DNA of 64,000 nucleotides from CAZPXZ01 sp965221505 (lineage in GTDB: Bacteria > Pseudomonadota > Alphaproteobacteria > Rhodobacterales > CAZPXZ01), in contig CBDCSI010000002.1 in the NCBI GenBank assembly GCA_965221505.1, positions 620,001-684,000 on the forward strand, given 5' to 3'. The notes below the pieces were generated by a model. It saw only the letters and a list, made by a program, of their open reading frames with translations, did not search any database and had not been told where the DNA came from. The position numbers were made by a program, and so were the translations under genes. Each line of letters opens with the position of its first letter. The first letter of the stretch is position 1. Shown in pieces: positions 35,223-44,668 of this stretch.

Positions 35223-36542
35223 TCATTCCAGGCCGTCTAACAGGGACGGCTGCGCTCCAGTCGCGTCTGTCGACTGATACCGCACCGGTCTCGTCAGCTT
35301 CCGAATCTGCCCCTCTCCCACGCCGCGTTTCAGCCAGGCGTTCACCTGGGAGCGTTTAAGCTCGAGACGTTGCGCAATGTCCTCGGCGTTCGTCGGTGCC
35401 ACCCGAGTGATCTCCTGCAGCCGGATCAGGAACAGTCGGAAGAAACCCTCGGCGACCGGTTCGGCCGCTTGCTCCGCAGCGGTCTCGCCGACCTCGACCA
35501 AGTCCTGCTGCGTCCCTGCCGTTGCGCTGTCCGGCTCCGGCACCCCCGTTTCGGTATCTGTCGCCGCAAGAGATACGCCGTCGGACGCCGGGGTCTCCGG
35601 AGATTCGTCTGCGCGGGCCGAGCCGAGATACAAACCCGCGAGCGAAGTCAGGTCGTCGGGAAGCAGGCGCGCTCCCCTACCGAGCAGCGCGGCGTTTCCG
35701 GATTCCCCACCCGCGGCAGGCTTAACCCATAGGGGAACCCAGTCGTGTCTGAGATTCTCGATCGCTCCGTGCCAGGTTCCTCCCCGGTCGGGCGTGCTGC
35801 ACACCACGACGGCCGCATCGGCCAGGCAATAGACGTAGCGGTTCCGGGACATCGCATTCCCGACATTGAACCCTGCCTCCGGGTTGAACGGAGAAATCAA
35901 CGTCAGATCGCCCGCACGGAGATACGACCGGTATCGTGCGGACATCGCCTTGCGCAACAGGCTGTCCGCCAACACGCCGATCGCGGTTCCCTCGACCCCG
36001 AGCGCCCCGCCCATCCCACTCTCGTCCACTCCGCGCGAGCCGCCGGATACGATCGAGAGGCCTTGCCTCGCGGCTGAATCGCCCAAATTCGCAGCGAACT
36101 CCAGGTCGTCGCAATCCGCGTTCCGGGAGCCGACGACCGCAAGCCCGCCGCCAGCGAGTAGCTCCCTGCTGCCACAGCCAAAGAGAACCGGGGGCGAAGC
36201 CTCGCGCAACCGGCGTTTCAACCTTTGCGGATACTCGAGATCGGCGCGCGTGACGACCCAGAGACCCGCTCGCTCCCATCGTTCCATCGCGAGGCCAAGC
36301 GCTCCTCCCCGATCCAGGAGGCGCTCGATCCTGGACTGGGTGACGGATCGATCCCTCCACCCGGCGAGCAGGCCGGTCACGTCGCCCTGTACCAAGGCAG
36401 ACGGATCGAGATTCCGCCGTCTCAGCCACGCGGCGAAGCGTCCCCACTCCCCGACGGTCAGCGGCTTGGGTCCAGACTTGTCCGGTTTGCCGAGGGAGCC
36501 CGTGAGTAGCATCACCGCCTGCGAACGGGAACTCAACGCCAT
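35223..36542 (-). CDS. DprA/Smf-like SLOG-fold protein
   Basis: This 439-aa protein has the DprA Rossmann (SLOG) domain: GGLAVVGSRNADCDDLEFA near residue 130, SIVSGGSRGVDESGMGGAL near 160, and ISPFNPEAGFNVGNAMSRNR near 214. These match the nucleotide and ssDNA-binding loops of DNA-processing protein A. An N-terminal helical region precedes it. A low-complexity acidic linker (about 305-365) leads to a C-terminal winged-helix-like segment (TNAEDIAQRLELKRSQVNAW). The ATG is preceded by GGAGG. Such stand-alone DprA-like proteins may serve transformation or defence; here it faces the repeat array tail to tail. Assignment to DprA/SLOG is firm, the role is inferred. Confidence 0.82.
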   Translation of the reverse strand: MALSSRSQAVMLLTGSLGKPDKSGPKPLTVGEWGRFAAWLRRRNLDPSALVQGDVTGLLAGWRDRSVTQSRIERLLDRGGALGLAMERWERAGLWVVTRADLEYPQRLKRRLREASPPVLFGCGSRELLAGGGLAVVGSRNADCDDLEFAANLGDSAARQGLSIVSGGSRGVDESGMGGALGVEGTAIGVLADSLLRKAMSARYRSYLRAGDLTLISPFNPEAGFNVGNAMSRNRYVYCLADAAVVVCSTPDRGGTWHGAIENLRHDWVPLWVKPAAGGESGNAALLGRGARLLPDDLTSLAGLYLGSARADESPETPASDGVSLAATDTETGVPEPDSATAGTQQDLVEVGETAAEQAAEPVAEGFFRLFLIRLQEITRVAPTNAEDIAQRLELKRSQVNAWLKRGVGEGQIRKLTRPVRYQSTDATGAQPSLLDGLE

Positions 36543-36763
36543 TTCCCGCCTCCATGCTCGCGGACGCCAGTGCCAAACGCCAGACCGGATCGCCTGCGGA
36601 CTGCCGAAGCGGCCAGGTCACTGCCCTCGACGTCCCGTTGGCTGGACGTCACCCCGAGATTCGCGCCCGGTTTCCCCTGTCGAGATCGAAGCGCCCGAAG
36701 CCGGCGTTGACAAGTACGGCCACCGCAAGCGAGAATGCGGACGAACGCTTGGGGAGGAACGTC

Positions 36764-37813
36764 ATGATCCTGATCAGACCGCATCTTTGCGGAATTCTGG
36801 GGGCCGTCGCAGTGGCCGCCGTATCGCTGACGCCGCAGGGCGCGTCCGCCGAAGGACAACTGAACGTCTACAATTGGGGCGACTACATCAACCCGGAGGT
36901 GCTGACGCGCTTTACCGAGGACACCGGAATCGAGGTCACTCTCGACACCTACGGCACCAACGAGGAGATGCTGGCCAAGATCCAGGCCGGCGCGACCGGT
37001 TACGACATCGTGTTCCCGTCGGTTCACATGCGCGACATCATGCAGAAGCTGGACCTGCTGTACGACGCCAAGGTGAATACGCTTCCCGGCTTCGAGAACA
37101 TCGACCCCGTGTCCAAGCGCTCCAAGGTCGATCCCGAGAGTTCCTACTGCCTTCCCTACGCCTTCGGCGCCGTGGGCATCTTCTTCAACCGCCAGGAGGC
37201 CGGCGACATCCGGACCTGGGAGGATTTCTTCGCCCTTCCCGACAAGGGCAAGAAGATCACCATGCTCGACGACCTCCGCGAGACCATCGGCGTCGCTCTG
37301 ATCATGAACGGCTACTCGGTCAATTCGACGGATTCGGACGAGCTGAAGGCGGCCGAGGCTTGGCTCCTGGAGCGCAAGGACAAGATTTCCGCGTTCTCCT
37401 ACGACATCGGCCCGCTCGTGCAGGCCGGCGACATCGCCGCCGCCCATTGGTACGTCGGCGCCACGCTGTTCACCATCCAGGAGCCGGAGAAGCTCGGGTT
37501 CGTCATTCCCGAGGAGGGCGCCACGATGTATCAGGAGGACATTTGCGTTCTCGCCAGCGCGCCGAACAAGGACAGCGCAATCCGCTTCCTGGAATTCTAC
37601 ATGCAGCCCGAGATCGCCGCCCTCAACACCCTCCAGCAGGTGAACGGCACCGCGAACGTGCCGGCGCGCGATCTCCTGCCGCCCGAGCTCAAGGAGAATC
37701 CGAACACGAACCCGCCGCCGGAAGTGATGGCGAAGCTCCAGATTTTCGAGGATCTCGGCAACGATCTGCGCAAGTTCAACCGTGTCTGGACCCGGGTCCG
37801 CACCGCCCAGTAG
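36764..37813 (+). CDS. Polyamine-type ABC transporter substrate-binding protein (PotD/PotF family)
   Basis: This 349-aa periplasmic protein opens with a signal peptide (MILIRPHLCGILGAVAVAAV, cleavage near ASA-EG). The mature N-terminus LNVYNWGDYINPEVLTRFTE is the hallmark of spermidine/putrescine binding proteins. Further family stretches are YDIVFPSVHMRDIM, YCLPYAFGAVGIFFNR and a late MYQEDICVLASAPNKD. GGGGAGG lies 8 nt before the chosen ATG. It is first in a four-gene importer operon. Exact ligand (putrescine, spermidine or another amine) cannot be set from sequence. Confidence 0.88.
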   Translation: MILIRPHLCGILGAVAVAAVSLTPQGASAEGQLNVYNWGDYINPEVLTRFTEDTGIEVTLDTYGTNEEMLAKIQAGATGYDIVFPSVHMRDIMQKLDLLYDAKVNTLPGFENIDPVSKRSKVDPESSYCLPYAFGAVGIFFNRQEAGDIRTWEDFFALPDKGKKITMLDDLRETIGVALIMNGYSVNSTDSDELKAAEAWLLERKDKISAFSYDIGPLVQAGDIAAAHWYVGATLFTIQEPEKLGFVIPEEGATMYQEDICVLASAPNKDSAIRFLEFYMQPEIAALNTLQQVNGTANVPARDLLPPELKENPNTNPPPEVMAKLQIFEDLGNDLRKFNRVWTRVRTAQ

Positions 37814-38996
37814 CCGCCCCCGTCCTCATCGCCCGGACACCCTCCCGGCGGAAGGCGCAACGCCTGCCGACGCCGCTGGAGGGACCGTCCCGGTCGCCGA
37901 GCTGAATGGCGCGGTCAAGCGCTTCGAGACGCCCGAGGGCGGGTCGCTCACGGCGCTCGACCGCGTATCTCTGGACGTCCGCGCAGGCGAATTCGTAACC
38001 CTGCTCGGGCCGTCCGGTTGCGGCAAGACCACGCTCCTGCGCTGCATCAGCGGCTTCGAGGAGCTCGATTCGGGCACGCTGCGCATCGACGGCGTCCCGA
38101 TGACCGGCGTTCCCGCACACCGCCGCCCGGTGAACACCGTCTTCCAGAGCTACGCCCTCTTTCCCCATCTCAGGGTCGGCGACAACGTCGGATACGGTCT
38201 CGACGTCACCGGCGTGTCCCGGCGCGAACGCGACCGGCGGGTGAGCGAAGCGCTCGACCAGGTCGGCCTCGTCGGCTTCGAGCGGCGCAAGCCGGACCAG
38301 CTCTCGGGCGGCCAGCGCCAGCGGGTGGCCCTCGCGCGCGCCGTCATCAACCGCCCGAAGCTCCTGTTGCTCGACGAACCGCTTTCCGCGCTCGACCGGA
38401 ACCTGCGCCAGTCGATGCAACTCGAACTGAAGAACCTCCAGCACGACCTCGGAATCTGCTTCCTGTTCGTGACCCACGACCAGGAGGAGGCGTTGACGAT
38501 GTCGGACCGGATCGTGGTCCTCAACCAGGGAGGGATCGAGCAGATCGGAACGCCCGAGATTCTCTATTCCACGCCGCGAACCCGGTTCGTCGCCGAATTC
38601 ATCGGCGACGGGGCGCTCTTCTCCGGAACCGTCGCCGACGCGGACGACCCCCATCTGGTCACGGACGAGGGACTGCGGCTGGCCGTTCGCCGGGGAACGC
38701 CGCCGGGGTCGAAGGCGTCGGTGCTGCTCCGGCCCGAAGGTCTCCTGCCGGCGCCCGCGTCCCCCGACCCTGCGCTCGGACGCGTCGAGGCCCGTCTCGA
38801 GCAGACCGTCTTCATCGGCGCGACGAAGCAACTGGTCTGCCGGGCGGCCGACGGCACCGTGGTGACCGCATCCCGCCCCGCCGGCGCGGCCGACGACCCG
38901 CTCGCCGGTGCGCGGCCCGGGGAGCCGCTCGCCCTCGCCTATCGGCGCGACGACCTGCACCTGATCGAGTCGGAGTCCGATGGCATCCAGGTCTGA
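37782..38996 (+). CDS. potA: Polyamine ABC transporter ATP-binding protein
   Basis: The frame encodes 404 aa from the GTG at 37782. The ABC domain has Walker A GPSGCGKTT, Q-loop FQSYALFP, signature LSGGQRQR, Walker B LLLLDEPLSALD and the H-loop VTHDQEEA. A C-terminal TOBE-like regulatory domain follows (about 290-390). The start is uncertain: the GTG gives a 32-nt overlap with the binding-protein gene and an odd proline-rich leader of about 40 residues, and no convincing Shine-Dalgarno decides it. The protein energises import with PotB and PotC. Confidence 0.88.
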   Translation: MSGPGSAPPSSRPRPHRPDTLPAEGATPADAAGGTVPVAELNGAVKRFETPEGGSLTALDRVSLDVRAGEFVTLLGPSGCGKTTLLRCISGFEELDSGTLRIDGVPMTGVPAHRRPVNTVFQSYALFPHLRVGDNVGYGLDVTGVSRRERDRRVSEALDQVGLVGFERRKPDQLSGGQRQRVALARAVINRPKLLLLDEPLSALDRNLRQSMQLELKNLQHDLGICFLFVTHDQEEALTMSDRIVVLNQGGIEQIGTPEILYSTPRTRFVAEFIGDGALFSGTVADADDPHLVTDEGLRLAVRRGTPPGSKASVLLRPEGLLPAPASPDPALGRVEARLEQTVFIGATKQLVCRAADGTVVTASRPAGAADDPLAGARPGEPLALAYRRDDLHLIESESDGIQV

Positions 38997-39864
38997 CCGG
39001 CGCCGGCTGTTCGTCCTTCTCTCTCCGGCGAGTCTCTTTCTCGGCACCTGCTTCGTCGGGCCCCTCCTCGTCATGGTCGTCATCAGCTTTCTCGAACCCG
39101 GGCTCTACGGCGGGTTCGAATGGAATTTCTATCACTGGAACTACGGACGCATCCTCGGCTGGGCCGACGGCGAATGGGAGGACTTCGACTGGGTCTACGC
39201 GGCGATCTTCCTCCGGTCCGCGCGGCTCGCGCTGACCAACGTTTTGATCACCCTGCTCCTGTGCTACCCCGCAGCGCTGTGGGTCAGGGGACTGCCGCCG
39301 CGCCGGCGCCTGCTGGTGGTCTTCCTCATCACGCTGCCGTTCTTCGTGAGCCTCGTGGTTCGGCTCTTCGCCTGGGTGCTCATTCTTCGCCCGACCGGGT
39401 TTCTCAACGCAAGCCTCATGGGGCTGGGCCTGATCTCCGAGCCGATCGACATCATCTTTACGGAGACTGCCGTCCTGATCGGCATGGCCTACGTCCTGCT
39501 TCCGTTCATGTTCCTGCCGATCTACGCCTCGGTGGAGAAGCTGGACCCCTCCCTCGTCGAAGCCTCTTCGGATCTCGGCGCGAGCCCGTGGCAGACCTTC
39601 TGGCGGGTCACCGTGCGGCTCTCGCTCCCGGGAATCGCCGCGGGATCCGTACTCGTCTTCATCCCGAGCCTCGGCAACTTCATCGTCCCGGACCTGCTCG
39701 GCGGCGCCAAGGTGCTCATGATCGGCAACCTGGTCGAACAGCAGTTTCTCTCGGCCCGGAACTGGCCGTTCGGCTCGGCGCTGTCGGTCATGATCATGCT
39801 GGTGATGTTCCTGCTCATTCTGGTCTACCTGCGGCGCATCGCCCGGCTCGAGCGCCAGGCATGA
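38980..39864 (+). CDS. potB: Polyamine ABC transporter permease PotB-like
   Basis: This 294-aa inner-membrane permease has six predicted spans. The cytoplasmic EAA loop is visible as EASSDLGASPWQTFWRVTV near residue 198, where the ATPase docks. The start overlaps potA by 17 nt, and the stop overlaps the next permease gene as ATGA. Confidence 0.9.
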   Translation: MASRSDRRRLFVLLSPASLFLGTCFVGPLLVMVVISFLEPGLYGGFEWNFYHWNYGRILGWADGEWEDFDWVYAAIFLRSARLALTNVLITLLLCYPAALWVRGLPPRRRLLVVFLITLPFFVSLVVRLFAWVLILRPTGFLNASLMGLGLISEPIDIIFTETAVLIGMAYVLLPFMFLPIYASVEKLDPSLVEASSDLGASPWQTFWRVTVRLSLPGIAAGSVLVFIPSLGNFIVPDLLGGAKVLMIGNLVEQQFLSARNWPFGSALSVMIMLVMFLLILVYLRRIARLERQA

Positions 39865-40682
39865 AAGCCGGTCCCTTCAAGCGCCTCCTCGGCGCCTACG
39901 GCGTCGCGTTCCTGGCGTTCGTCTACGCGCCGATCGTGATGATCGTCGTCTTCTCGTTCAACGCCAATCCGATCAACATGATGGTCTGGTCCGGGTTCAC
40001 CTTCGACTGGTACTGGACCATCTTCGGCTATCCGACCGAACTCAACGAGCAGACCCTCTACGTCGAGTCCACCGACCAGCTGCTCGCCGCGGTGCAAAAC
40101 AGCCTGATCGTCGCCGCCGTCACCACCGGCTTCGCGACCGTGCTCGGCACGATGACGGCGCTGGCGCTCTATCGCTACCGCTTCCGCGCCCAGCGCTTCT
40201 ACCAGGGCCTTCTCTACATGCCGATGGTGATGCCCGACATCGTCCTCGGAATCGCCCTTCTCGTCTTCTTCGTCAGCATAGGCATGTCGCTCGGCCTGCT
40301 CTCGATCATAATCGGGCACTCGACGTTTCTGATCTCCTACGTCTTCGTCGTCGTCAGCGCCCGGCTCGCCGGCATGGACGCGACCCTCGAAGAGGCGTCT
40401 GCGGATCTCGGAGCGGGCGAGTGGGTCACCTTCCGGCGCGTCACCCTCCCGCATATCCTGCCGGGCGTCATCGGCGGCGCGCTTCTGGCGTTCATCATCT
40501 CCATGGACGATCTCGTCATCACCTATTTCATCGCCGGCGTCGATTCGACCACGCTGCCGGTGTTCATCTACGGCATGCTGCGTCGCGGCGTGAAACCGGA
40601 AATCAACGCCATCGCCACGCTCATGCTGATGTTCTCGATTCTCGTCGCATCCGCCGGACTCTGGCTCCGCCGCCGCCAGTGA
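39861..40682 (+). CDS. potC: Polyamine ABC transporter permease PotC-like
   Basis: This 273-aa inner-membrane permease starts at the ATG overlapping the potB stop. It has the EAA motif EEASADLGAGEWVTFRRVTL near residue 177 and the MDDLVITYFIAGV segment typical of PotC-type proteins. It completes the importer with PotB. Confidence 0.9.
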   Translation: MKAGPFKRLLGAYGVAFLAFVYAPIVMIVVFSFNANPINMMVWSGFTFDWYWTIFGYPTELNEQTLYVESTDQLLAAVQNSLIVAAVTTGFATVLGTMTALALYRYRFRAQRFYQGLLYMPMVMPDIVLGIALLVFFVSIGMSLGLLSIIIGHSTFLISYVFVVVSARLAGMDATLEEASADLGAGEWVTFRRVTLPHILPGVIGGALLAFIISMDDLVITYFIAGVDSTTLPVFIYGMLRRGVKPEINAIATLMLMFSILVASAGLWLRRRQ

Positions 40683-40728
40683 CGGGATCGGGGCGCACGC
40701 TGGGCGAACCGAAAGGGAGACATCCAAT

Positions 40729-41802
40729 ATGAAGAAACCGAGAGCACGCGATCTTCTCGACGTTCCGGGCGAGACCGGACCCTGCAACGCAATCACCGAC
40801 GTTCCGGGCATCGAGGTCGGATTCGCCACCCGGATTGAGGAGGACGGTCCCGTGCGCACGGGCGTGACGGCGATCCTGCCGCTCGGACGGCTCGAGGAGC
40901 CGCAACCGGTCTGGGCCGGAATCCATGCGTTCAACGGAAACGGAGAGATGACGGGCAGCCACTGGATCCGGGACGGCGGCTACCTCGTCGGGCCGATCTG
41001 CATCACCAACACGCACAGCGTCGGCAGGGTCCACCATGCCGCCGTCGCCTGGATGATCCGGACCTACGGCGAAACCTGGCGGCGGGAACATCTCTGGGCC
41101 ATGCCGGTGGTGGCGGAGACCTACGACGGGGTCCTGAACGACATCAACGGCCAGCACGTCACCGAGGCGGACGCGCTGGCGGCGCTCGACGCCGCGGCAC
41201 CGGGACCGGTGGCCGAAGGCAACGTCGGCGGCGGGACGGGCATGATCGCCTACGAATTCAAGGGTGGCACCGGAACCGCTTCGCGCCGGCTCATGATCGA
41301 CGACGGCGGGAGCTTCCATGTCGCCGCACTCGTGCAGGCCAACCACGGCACGCGGCCGTGGTTCACGGTTCTGGGGCGCCGGGTCGGCGAAGCGATGACC
41401 GAGGATCGGCTCTTCGATGCGGAGCGGGGATCGATCATCGTCGTTCTCGCCACGGACGTTCCCATGGCGCCCCACCAGCTGACGCGGCTCGCGCGGCGCG
41501 CCGCCATCGGGATCGGGCGGGGCGGAACGCCGGGCGGGAACAACTCGGGCGATATTTTCCTCGCCTTCAGCACCGCGAACCGCGGCCCCCTGCCGCAGCT
41601 CGCAGGCCCGTGGCGATCCATGACCGCGATCAACGACGAATACACGGATCCCGTCTATCTCGCGGCGGTAGAGGCGATCGAGGAGGCCGTGCTCAACGCG
41701 ATGCTCGCGGCCGAGGACATGACGACGGTGCACCCCGCAGGCCGGGTCTGCCGGGCGCTCGACGGCGATGCGCTCGTCAAGATCTTGTCGGCGACGCCAT
41801 GA
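40729..41802 (+). CDS. S58-family aminopeptidase (DmpA/BapA-like)
   Basis: This 357-aa Ntn-type hydrolase resembles L-aminopeptidase D-Ala-esterase/amidase DmpA and beta-peptidyl aminopeptidases. These are made as a precursor and cleave themselves before a Ser that becomes the N-terminal nucleophile of the beta subunit. The site is visible as TPGGNNSGDIFLAFS, with Ser273 predicted as nucleophile. Upstream LATDVPMAPHQLTRLARRA and the N-terminal NAITDVPGIEVGFAT also match the family. GGGAGA precedes the ATG. It follows the polyamine importer by 46 bp and may be co-transcribed. It likely acts on short or unusual peptides or amides. Confidence 0.88.
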   Translation: MKKPRARDLLDVPGETGPCNAITDVPGIEVGFATRIEEDGPVRTGVTAILPLGRLEEPQPVWAGIHAFNGNGEMTGSHWIRDGGYLVGPICITNTHSVGRVHHAAVAWMIRTYGETWRREHLWAMPVVAETYDGVLNDINGQHVTEADALAALDAAAPGPVAEGNVGGGTGMIAYEFKGGTGTASRRLMIDDGGSFHVAALVQANHGTRPWFTVLGRRVGEAMTEDRLFDAERGSIIVVLATDVPMAPHQLTRLARRAAIGIGRGGTPGGNNSGDIFLAFSTANRGPLPQLAGPWRSMTAINDEYTDPVYLAAVEAIEEAVLNAMLAAEDMTTVHPAGRVCRALDGDALVKILSATP

Positions 41803-42054
41803 CGGATTTGCGCGGTTTTCGGATCGCGCCGTCATGGCCGAAGAACCTCGCTCCGCCGGCAGACGTCCGGCGATCCGAAACGACTCGGCGACCGGCTCCG
41901 GGTCGTTCGCGACGAGGCCGGACTGGAACGGCGGAGAAATTCCTCGCTGCCTTCCTCGCTCTCGCTGACCGTAGACGCAGCGACTCACTGCAGTGAACGA
42001 AGCCGGTGCCGCGCCGCAGCACGAACGAACCGACACGGCAAAGGGCCATTCCCG

Positions 42055-42666
42055 ATGCGCATCGCAGCCTCGTATTCGCACCTGAACGGCAAGGAGGTCT
42101 TGCTCGACCGCAAGCCGGAACTGTGGAAGGAAATCCGGCGCGGGGTCGAATCGGTCGATGCCAGAACCTTCAGGACCATGGATTCCCGAGGAGGCGCCGA
42201 CGAGCGGACCGGTGTCTATTCGGCGAACGACATGGGGACCGATCTCGAACGGTCCTTCGCGGCATCCGGATGGGAACCGGTTCGCATCGACTATTGGGTC
42301 ACGGACAGCGAAGACGTTTCGAAATCGATTCAGGGGCTGGATTCGGCGTCTCAGGAACTCGAAATCAAGGCGTCCGGTCGAGTCCCGATCGGCGCCTGCG
42401 ACCAAATGGACCTGGTGAAGCGCCGCGTCGCTCTTCAGGTTCAGTTCGGCGATTTCCGACTGGTCGCAAACGACCTGTTCGTGAAGCATCCGGCGTTCCG
42501 TCGCTCGGACGTCATCGATCTCGGAATCGAAGTCTTGCCCATGAAGTCTCTGGAATCGCAAATGAACGGCGGCGTCTCCTTCTACGAGCAGGCATTGGCG
42601 AATCTGATTCGCGCAGGCCAGGGCACTGCCGCCGTGCCGCTGGTCCTGATAGGCGTGGAGCCTTGA
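42055..42666 (+). CDS. BglII-family restriction endonuclease homologue with altered active site
   Basis: This 203-aa protein matches the BglII family along its length: MRIAASYSHLNG, SGWEPVRIDYWVTDSED, ANDLFVKHPAFRRSDVIDLG, IEVLPMKSLESQMNGGVSFY and AAVPLVLIGVEP. BglII, which cuts AGATCT, uses Asp84, Glu93 and Gln95. The equivalent here appears to be Asp119, Gln128 and Gln130 (MDLVKRRVALQVQFG), so the catalytic Glu is replaced by Gln. No cognate methyltransferase gene lies within the window. Base composition is milder than that of its neighbours, suggesting transfer. It could be an inactive relic, a binding-only protein or an enzyme with changed chemistry. Confidence 0.8.
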   Translation: MRIAASYSHLNGKEVLLDRKPELWKEIRRGVESVDARTFRTMDSRGGADERTGVYSANDMGTDLERSFAASGWEPVRIDYWVTDSEDVSKSIQGLDSASQELEIKASGRVPIGACDQMDLVKRRVALQVQFGDFRLVANDLFVKHPAFRRSDVIDLGIEVLPMKSLESQMNGGVSFYEQALANLIRAGQGTAAVPLVLIGVEP

Positions 42667-42837
42667 CGCCCTGCCGTTCGTTTCGTCGCCCGTCGCCGCG
42701 CAAGTTGGTAGGCAGCCGGTCCAGGCATCGTTTCGTCCCGTAGGCCGACCGGCTCCAGGGCGACCGCTTCCAGGGACCGGGATACGACGGAACCCCGGCA
42801 ATCCTGAGAGAACGTCCGTTCCCCTGAACGCTTGGCC

Positions 42838-44646
42838 CTATCCGTTCGCGTAACCGCTCTCGGCGCGGTCCGAATTGGACGGAGCGCCGTAGACGGGCGT
42901 CGGTATTCCCTCCATCCGCGCCTTGATCTGCAGGGCGACGAACCTGGAGTAGAACCGGGACAGATGCAGGTTGCCGCCATGGATCCAGAGCGCTTCTTGC
43001 GCCAGCGGCTTCCAGAGGTTGCGGAGTTCCCCTTCCCAGGGACCGGGGTCGCCGGGAGTTCCCGACCCGTATCCCCAGCAATGCCCGATCCGGGACGCCG
43101 TCTCTTCTCCGATCAGATCGGCGACAGTCTGCTGGGCGGTGAGGTATCCCGTGGCGTAGACCACAAGGTCCGCCGGGACCGCCGCGCCGTCCGACAGGCG
43201 CACCGCGTCGCTCTCGAAACCGGTCGGCTCGACTCCGCTCCGAACCGCCACGCTTCCTTCGGCGATGAGTTCCGAGCCGCCGACGTCGATGTAGTAGCCG
43301 CTGCCGGTTCGAAACGCCTTCATCATCAGCCCGCTGCCGTCCACGCCGGAGTCGAGCCGGAACCCGCGCTCGACCAGACGCCGGAGAAGATCGGCGTCGC
43401 GCTCTTCCATCAGCCTCGTGACTTCCTTGTTGCGTTCCGCCATCAGGGCGAGCGGCAGGGACGCGAATTCGAGGTCCGCCCGCTCCGTGGTGATTCCTCT
43501 CGCCAGCGCCTCCTCCGAATAAAGCGCCCGGAAGCCCAGATCCATGAGCGTCTCGGAACGCACGACCAGGGTCGAGGATCTCTGGACCATGGTGACTTTG
43601 CCGGCGCCGCACTCCCAGAGATCCACGCAGATGTCGTGCGCCGAGGTGTTGGAGCCGATCACCACGCAGCGCTTCCCGGACCACGCCTCGCCGCTCCGGT
43701 AGTCGCTGGAATGCATGACCGTGCCGGAGAACCGCTCCGCTCCGTCGATCTCGGGAACCCGCGGCGGCCCGTAGGCGCCCGTCGCGAGCACCAGTTGCCG
43801 GGGCCGGAGCGTCGTGCGCTCGCCCTCCCGCTCGACCTCCACCGACCACTCCCCGCAGGCCTCGTCGAAACGGGCGCCGAGACACTCGGTCGAACCCCAA
43901 TAGTCGAGTTCCATGATCCGGGTATAGGCTTCCAGCCAGTCGCCCATCTTGTCCTTCGGCGTGAACACCGGCCAGTCGTCCGGAAACGGCAGATAGGGCA
44001 TGTGGTCGTACCAGACCGGGTCGTGGAGGACCAGGGTCCGGTAGCGGCTGCGCCAGGAATCGCCGGGGCGCTGCCGGCGCTCGACGATCAGGGTCGGCAC
44101 GCCGAGGCGCCGGAGACGGGCGCCGAGCGCGATGCCGCCCTGCCCGCCCCCGACGATCAGCGCGTAGGGTTGTCGCGTCGCTCCGAGCGAGCGGACGTGT
44201 CGTTCCCGATCCTCGGCCCAGGTGCTGCGCCCGAACACCGCCCCGTGCGCGACTCCGTTCGGGCGCAAGGAACCGGAAGGCTCCTCGAAACCGCGCAACG
44301 AATCCGTCGTCGTCAACAGGGTGTACGCCCTGCCGTCCTTCAGGCGCAGATGACCGGTTCCCCGGGCGACCGGGGTTTCGAAGGAGAGTACGACCTCGAT
44401 CCATTCCGAGGTCTCCCGCGGCGTTTCCGCCGGTTCGAACCGGATCGGGCGCAAGCGCGCAAGCGTCGCGTCGAGCATGGATTCGATCGCGTCGCGACCG
44501 TGCATGGTCTTGACGTTCCAGGTGAACGCCAGAAGGTCCCGCCAGTAGCATTCCTCGCCGAACAGGCTGGCGACGTCTCGCGGATCGCCCTCCTCGAGCG
44601 CCTCGTTGAAGCGGTCGATCCAGGCCGCCGCCCGTCTGTCCGTCAT
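42838..44646 (-). CDS. Flavin-containing monooxygenase with N-terminal SnoaL/NTF2-like domain
   Basis: This 602-aa protein has an N-terminal NTF2-like region (residues about 1-140: RFNEALEEGDPRDVASLFGE, YWRDLLAFTWNVKTMHG), then a class B monooxygenase. The FAD site is IVGGGQGGIALGARLRRLG near 165. The FMO fingerprint is FSGTVMHSSDYRSG (FxGxxxHxxxY form) near 310. The NADPH site is CVVIGSNTSAHDICVD near 330, and VYATGYLTAQQ lies near 510. It should oxygenate an N, S or carbonyl substrate with NADPH and O2. It is the last gene of the eight-gene minus-strand operon, 22 bp after the Gfo/Idh gene. Confidence 0.88.
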   Translation of the reverse strand: MTDRRAAAWIDRFNEALEEGDPRDVASLFGEECYWRDLLAFTWNVKTMHGRDAIESMLDATLARLRPIRFEPAETPRETSEWIEVVLSFETPVARGTGHLRLKDGRAYTLLTTTDSLRGFEEPSGSLRPNGVAHGAVFGRSTWAEDRERHVRSLGATRQPYALIVGGGQGGIALGARLRRLGVPTLIVERRQRPGDSWRSRYRTLVLHDPVWYDHMPYLPFPDDWPVFTPKDKMGDWLEAYTRIMELDYWGSTECLGARFDEACGEWSVEVEREGERTTLRPRQLVLATGAYGPPRVPEIDGAERFSGTVMHSSDYRSGEAWSGKRCVVIGSNTSAHDICVDLWECGAGKVTMVQRSSTLVVRSETLMDLGFRALYSEEALARGITTERADLEFASLPLALMAERNKEVTRLMEERDADLLRRLVERGFRLDSGVDGSGLMMKAFRTGSGYYIDVGGSELIAEGSVAVRSGVEPTGFESDAVRLSDGAAVPADLVVYATGYLTAQQTVADLIGEETASRIGHCWGYGSGTPGDPGPWEGELRNLWKPLAQEALWIHGGNLHLSRFYSRFVALQIKARMEGIPTPVYGAPSNSDRAESGYANG

Positions 44647-44668
44647 GATCGGTCAGGCCCCGTCCGGT

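Noticed and set aside
41875..41935. HTH-like fragment (KRLGDRLRVVRDEAGLE) before the BglII homologue
   Set aside because: It is short, has no start or upstream continuation, and is probably a chance resemblance in GC-rich DNA.
41799..41996. 65-codon ORF overlapping the aminopeptidase stop (ATGA)
   Set aside because: The overlap is suggestive, but the translation is Arg/Ala-rich with no motif, and it ends before the BglII-like gene without conservation to lean on.
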